Source of the DNA: BP-464 sp963825415
GTDB taxonomy: Bacteria; Actinomycetota; Thermoleophilia; Solirubrobacterales; Solirubrobacteraceae
Assembly (NCBI GenBank): GCA_963825415.1
Contig: CAWGTD010000013.1
Coordinates: forward strand, 191,305 to 255,304
Length of the DNA stretch: 64,000 nucleotides
Direction of reading: 5' to 3'
The notes beneath the pieces were generated by a model that saw nothing but the letters and a program-made list of their open reading frames with translations, was not told the DNA's origin and made no database searches. The position numbers and the translations under genes are program-made. Below are positions 60,677 through 64,000 of this stretch, piece after piece (within the stretch, counting starts at the first letter, position 1; every line of letters begins with the position of its first letter).

Positions 60677-61573
60677 CTAGAGCACCGGGGTGCGGCTGCG
60701 CATGCTGCCGGCGACCAGCGCTGCGAGCCCGACGGCATCGGCGGCCACCTCGACGGCCGCCACCTCGGCCCGGCGGTGGCGAAGCATCCGGGCGTAGGGC
60801 AGCGCAGCGAGTGCCGCCAGCGGTCGCCGGCGGCACGCCGCGTACGCGACTCCCACAACGGCAGCATCGAACGCCGCAGTGCGCCGCGACAGAAACAAGC
60901 GCCGGTACAGGAACGTCTGGCGTAGCTCCGGGATACGGGCGGTCATCACCGGGAAGAAGCGCAGCCGCAGCCGCTCGACCACGTAGGCGCGCGGGCCGCG
61001 GGGCTCGACCGCGTGGTGGACGAGCGCCTCGGCCGAGAAGCCGATCCGGGCTCCCGCGCGCCGAGCCCGGTAGCCGAGCCAGACGTCCTCTCCGAGCTCC
61101 TTGCTCCCGCGTGGCGACAGCCATGGCTCGAATCCACTGAGCTGCTCGAACAGCTCGCGACGGACGAACAGGTTCGCGGTCTCGTATAGACCATGCGGGC
61201 GGGTGACCCAGATCGTTCGGTCGAACGGACCGATCGGCTCACCCGGCGGAGCGTGGACGGCACCCTGGACGAAATCTGCCGACTCGAGTGCGACGGCCCC
61301 TGCGGCCAGCCACCCCGGCGCGGGTAGGCAGTCGGCGTCCGTGAAAGCGATGAGACTCCCAGTGCTGCTTGCCACGCCCGCGTTGCGCGCTGCGCCCGGA
61401 CCCACCCCCGACGTCCTGACGACGTTTGTCACCACCGGCGAGCGCGCGGCAATCGCCGCGGTGTCGTCGCTGGACCCGTCATCAACCACCACAACCTCGT
61501 CGGGTGCGCGCCGCTGTGCGACAAGCGCATCGAGAAGTGCGGGAAGATGCCTGGCTGCATTACGCGCCGGCAC
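60677..61573 (-). CDS. GT2-type glycosyltransferase, 5' end uncertain
   Basis: At least 298 residues. The core has PARNAARHLPALLDALVAQR, PDEVVVVDDGSSDDTAAIAA, GPGAARNAGVASSTGSLIAF, TDADCLPAPGW and SPRGSKELGEDVWLGYRARR. GTG 61573 would cut off the first strand. The in-frame sequence upstream (VTVGLSVVVPARN, to about 61600) looks coding but shows no standard start, so either a base is wrong or an unusual start is used. A hydrophobic C-terminus (VGVAYAACRRRPLAALAALP) follows. Confidence 0.82.
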   Translation of the reverse strand: MPARNAARHLPALLDALVAQRRAPDEVVVVDDGSSDDTAAIAARSPVVTNVVRTSGVGPGAARNAGVASSTGSLIAFTDADCLPAPGWLAAGAVALESADFVQGAVHAPPGEPIGPFDRTIWVTRPHGLYETANLFVRRELFEQLSGFEPWLSPRGSKELGEDVWLGYRARRAGARIGFSAEALVHHAVEPRGPRAYVVERLRLRFFPVMTARIPELRQTFLYRRLFLSRRTAAFDAAVVGVAYAACRRRPLAALAALPYARMLRHRRAEVAAVEVAADAVGLAALVAGSMRSRTPVL

Positions 61574-61767
61574 AACGACCGACAGGCCAACGGTTACGGC
61601 AGCTCGAGCCAGCGGGAAAGCCTGCAGATCCGTGGGTGGCTGGCGAGTACGCGCTGGAGCCAGAAGCTTCCGCTGCGCTGAGCCCCGAAGGCGAAGATCA
61701 TTCGGTCACAAGGCGGACTATCGACCCGGCCCACAGGCAGATCCTATTCGTGCCGTTCAGTGCGCCA

Positions 61768-62766
61768 TCAAACGGATGCGCGTACTCGCCACCAATCCCT
61801 TCCCTCGGCGTAGCCGAGGTCGACAAGCAGATCGCCCGCCTCCGCGTCGAAGGACCGGGCGTCTTCTGGCGTCATGACTTCGCTCCACGCTCCGTCACGC
61901 CCTTCTCCCCGAAAGCCGCTTTGGCGAACGCTCTCGTCATAGGCGGAGAGCGAGGTCTTCTTGGAGACCAGCTCGAGGGTGTCGCCGTCTAACGGTATTT
62001 CGGCGAACTCAAACAGTCCCGATGCCACCGAGCGAACGTCACGCGTCATGTCTTCGAAACGGACCTCGAGATAACGGTCTCCTAGTGCGGCGCCGTCGAT
62101 TCGACGCCTAGCAACGGCCTGCCGCCACGGTCGCGCGAACGACGCGAGCGGCCGTTTCTTGTTCATCTCAGGCGCCCAGGATGCCGCGGCCCGCGCGTGT
62201 GACAGAGCCACATCCCGGCCATCCCGGATCACATGAACGAACCTGGCTTCGGGGAACATCGCGGCGGCAGCGGGGATGTCGATCGGCCCCTTTTCGACCA
62301 GATAGCTCTGGCCCGGGCGCAGGCGCCGGGTCATCCAGCCAGCCACGAGAGCGCCTAGGTCCCGTGCCATCTCGTCATAACCGACAAGTTGCACGGCACC
62401 GTGCTCCAGGCCGATCCCCTCTCGTCGATCTTCGTAGTACTGGCTCACCCACTGGGGTTGGTGGAAGACGCCTACGACGCCCTCCTGTCGCGTAAGTAGC
62501 CACGTCTCAAAGATCGCGCAGACCTTGGGATGGCAGGCAAAGATGTCCAAAGTCCACGTCGTACCGGACCGCCCGTAGCCGGTGATGAAGACGGGAGGAG
62601 CTGCGAGCGATGAGAACGCCTTGGGCATCCGTAGCTCGCCCGGATCAACACCCGCCTGCGTTGCAGAAACCGCCGGCCTCGGTAGCGGGGGTGGAGCAGC
62701 CTCTGCGGTGCTCGAACGATGGCCGCGTTTCAGGAGGCCAGCCATTTGCTGTCGCAACAAACGCAC
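61768..62766 (-). CDS. PAPS-dependent sulfotransferase family protein
   Basis: 332 residues from GTG 62766 (ATG 62745 is an alternative). The phosphosulfate loop is VFITGYGRSGTTWTLDIFAC, the 3'-phosphate region ARFVHVIRDGRDVALSHARA, and LEVRFEDMTRDVRSVASGLF follows. The N-terminal 50 residues are Pro-rich and probably a linker. It is divergent from methyltransferase copy 4. The 194 bases between its stop and the GT2 gene hold nothing I can recognise. Confidence 0.86.
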   Translation of the reverse strand: MRLLRQQMAGLLKRGHRSSTAEAAPPPLPRPAVSATQAGVDPGELRMPKAFSSLAAPPVFITGYGRSGTTWTLDIFACHPKVCAIFETWLLTRQEGVVGVFHQPQWVSQYYEDRREGIGLEHGAVQLVGYDEMARDLGALVAGWMTRRLRPGQSYLVEKGPIDIPAAAAMFPEARFVHVIRDGRDVALSHARAAASWAPEMNKKRPLASFARPWRQAVARRRIDGAALGDRYLEVRFEDMTRDVRSVASGLFEFAEIPLDGDTLELVSKKTSLSAYDESVRQSGFRGEGRDGAWSEVMTPEDARSFDAEAGDLLVDLGYAEGRDWWRVRASV

Positions 62767-62842
62767 GCGTTTTGCGGTCTTACAGTCTTGCGCCGGGTTG
62801 GGTGTCGCGGACCGGGCTCCTCGAATCGCCCATACTACGGGA

Positions 62843-63565
62843 GTGGCTGCGACGGATCTCCTCCAGCGGGCTAAACAACAAGGCTGGTACCACACGCTCG
62901 ACCTGCCCGGATTGACGACCGACGGGCTGTTCGACATGCGCCAATACGTGCCGCGGTACGGCCTGCCTGACTCGCTCGAGGGGAAGCGGGTGCTCGAGAT
63001 CGGCACCTGGGACGGCTTCTGGGCCTTCGAGCTCGAGCGTCGCGGAGCGAGCGAGGTCGTGGCGATCGACCTGGACGACGAGCGCGACCTGGACTGGCCT
63101 CCGCGGCGGCGCACGCCGGACCCCGATCTCGTTCGTGGCGCGGGCTTCCGGATCGCCAGCGAGTTGCTGGAGTCCGGGGTTCAGCGCGTGGTGCGCTCGA
63201 TCTATCACGCCACGCCCGACGACCTGGGAACCTTCGATCTGGTCTTCTGCGGGTCGGTCCTCATTCATCTGCGCGACCAGCTCCTTGCGCTCGAGCGTAT
63301 TGCCGCCCTCACGGCTCGAGGAGGCACGTTCATCTCGGCCGAGGAGTACGAGTGGCGCAGCGACCTCGCACCGCTTCCGATGGCCCGGTTCCGTGGCAAC
63401 CGCGACTCGGCGGTGGTCTTCTGGCTACCCAACCGGCGGGCCTGGCGAGACATGCTCTGGTACGCAGGATTCGACCACGTCAATGAGCACAAGCGCTTCA
63501 CGATGCGCTCCAACCAGGGGTGGAAGATCCGCCACGTCGTCAACCACGCCCGGCGGGGGGACTAG
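62843..63565 (+). CDS. SAM methyltransferase of the WYH family, copy 4
   Basis: 240 residues from GTG 62843. It opens LLQRAKQQGWYHTLDLPGLT, with the SAM loop VLEIGTWDGFWAFELERRGA, VVAIDLDDERDLDW, DLVFCGSVLIHLRDQLLALE and VFWLPNRRAWRDMLWYAGFD. It shares the WYH opening and the loop with copies 1 to 3. Placed beside a sulfotransferase, it probably methylates the same glycan or its lipid. Confidence 0.8.
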   Translation: MAATDLLQRAKQQGWYHTLDLPGLTTDGLFDMRQYVPRYGLPDSLEGKRVLEIGTWDGFWAFELERRGASEVVAIDLDDERDLDWPPRRRTPDPDLVRGAGFRIASELLESGVQRVVRSIYHATPDDLGTFDLVFCGSVLIHLRDQLLALERIAALTARGGTFISAEEYEWRSDLAPLPMARFRGNRDSAVVFWLPNRRAWRDMLWYAGFDHVNEHKRFTMRSNQGWKIRHVVNHARRGD

Positions 63566-63670
63566 CCGAGCCGCCGTAGCGGGCGGACCTCTGGGTCACG
63601 ATGTCTCCAGCGAGACAGGGAACACATCGCAGACCATCAGCACAACAGGGTCGCCTGACCGCATGCGGGG

Positions 63671-64000
63671 TCAGCGGCGAAGCAATCGGCGCAGAGAGGC
63701 CGCGGCGCCGGACTCCGGAGGAGCGTCGGCGGGCCCGTGCGCGAGGACGTAGGACTTCAGGTAGTCCTCGAGCTCGGCCGGCCCGTCGAACATCCGCTCG
63801 CGGAAGTCGAAGCCGCCCTCCCACCACAGCCACTCGTAGCGACGATCGTCGTCGACCGTCCGGGCGAAGCCGGCCGGGAAACGGGCGCCCGGCCGGTGGA
63901 CGACATGGTGCTTGAAGACGAACTCGATCGCGGAGGCCTCGGCGTAGATGTCGACGAGCCAGTGGTGATGAGACCAGCCGGCCCACGGGCCCTGAACCTC
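63671..64000 (-). CDS. C-terminal part of an unrecognised protein (gene runs off the window edge)
   Basis: The minus strand is open from 64000 to a TGA at 63671-63673 and gives 109 residues. They include WAGWSHHHWLVDIYAEASAI, EFVFKHHVVHRPG, FARTVDDDRRYEWLWWEGGF and a tail SGAAASLRRLLRR. Codon choice is typical of the neighbours and aromatic content is high. I cannot name the family. Its place at the end of the glycan locus suggests an enzyme of that pathway. Confidence 0.6.
   Translation of the reverse strand, partial: EVQGPWAGWSHHHWLVDIYAEASAIEFVFKHHVVHRPGARFPAGFARTVDDDRRYEWLWWEGGFDFRERMFDGPAELEDYLKSYVLAHGPADAPPESGAAASLRRLLRR

Noticed and set aside
1..64000. CRISPR array, integrase, transposase or prophage
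   Set aside because: No regular spaced repeats and no recombinase or phage structural gene were found on either strand. The only repeats are the recJ palindrome and the 27-base coding repeat.

Overview
The window is high-GC actinobacterial DNA. Gene content points to a deep-branching, Thermoleophilia/Solirubrobacterales-like organism. F420-type enzymes (a luciferase-like monooxygenase and a Ddn-type nitroreductase), a YrbE/MlaE permease pair, an MscL with a zinc-ribbon tail, a fused SecDF, a CGAAC-N4-GTTCG LexA box and many apparently leaderless promoters all support this. The taxon is inferred from gene content, not from a search.

Layout. 1-11.2 kb: the 5' end of pyrR with a PyrR RNA-binding hairpin, three VOC proteins, a yrbE pair divergent from a GntR regulator, RNase Z, mscL, an F420-type nitroreductase, tRNA-Arg, a putative SOS-controlled PD-(D/E)XK endonuclease, arfB, an anti-sigma-type ATPase and ligD. 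11.2-15.8 kb: a hexapeptide acyltransferase, then a SAM-I riboswitch driving a threonine-synthase-like gene coupled to a ThiS/MoaD-like sulfur carrier, then corA and a lipid kinase. 15.9-35.6 kb: a housekeeping block mostly on the minus strand. In transcription order it runs yebC, three coupled collagen-like proteins, ruvC-ruvA-ruvB, a methyltransferase, a zinc-ribbon/PAS protein, secDF, a small membrane protein, another methyltransferase, recJ and relA, with a plus-strand cyclase/SnoaL pair lying between yebC and the collagen-like genes and a sulfotransferase/LLM pair between the second methyltransferase and recJ. 35.6-46.1 kb: a DHFR-like reductase, a phosphohexomutase, a phosphatase, an MBL-fold hydrolase, two glycosyltransferases, an RpiB-like isomerase, an uncharacterised protein pair, and proline dehydrogenase with P5C dehydrogenase. 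46.2-64 kb: a surface-glycan locus with a polyprenyl-phosphate sugar transferase, at least five glycosyltransferases, CDP-glucose synthesis, an O-acetyltransferase, eight methyltransferases and two sulfotransferases. A third sulfotransferase and two related methyltransferases lie further upstream.

Couplings. Most same-strand neighbours overlap by ATGA, GTGA or TGATG and are probably translationally coupled. Four convergent pairs share a CTAG that serves as the stop codon of both genes.

Caveat. About twenty genes between 0.6 and 45 kb, including recJ, secDF, ligD and P5C dehydrogenase, are broken by apparent single-base indels. The tRNA also looks damaged. No comparable break is evident from 46 to 64 kb. 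I treat these mainly as sequence errors and annotate whole genes across them, giving the break points. The most interesting hypothesis is that the SAM-riboswitch thrC-like/sulfur-carrier pair performs thiocarboxylate-dependent sulfur transfer to an amino acid.
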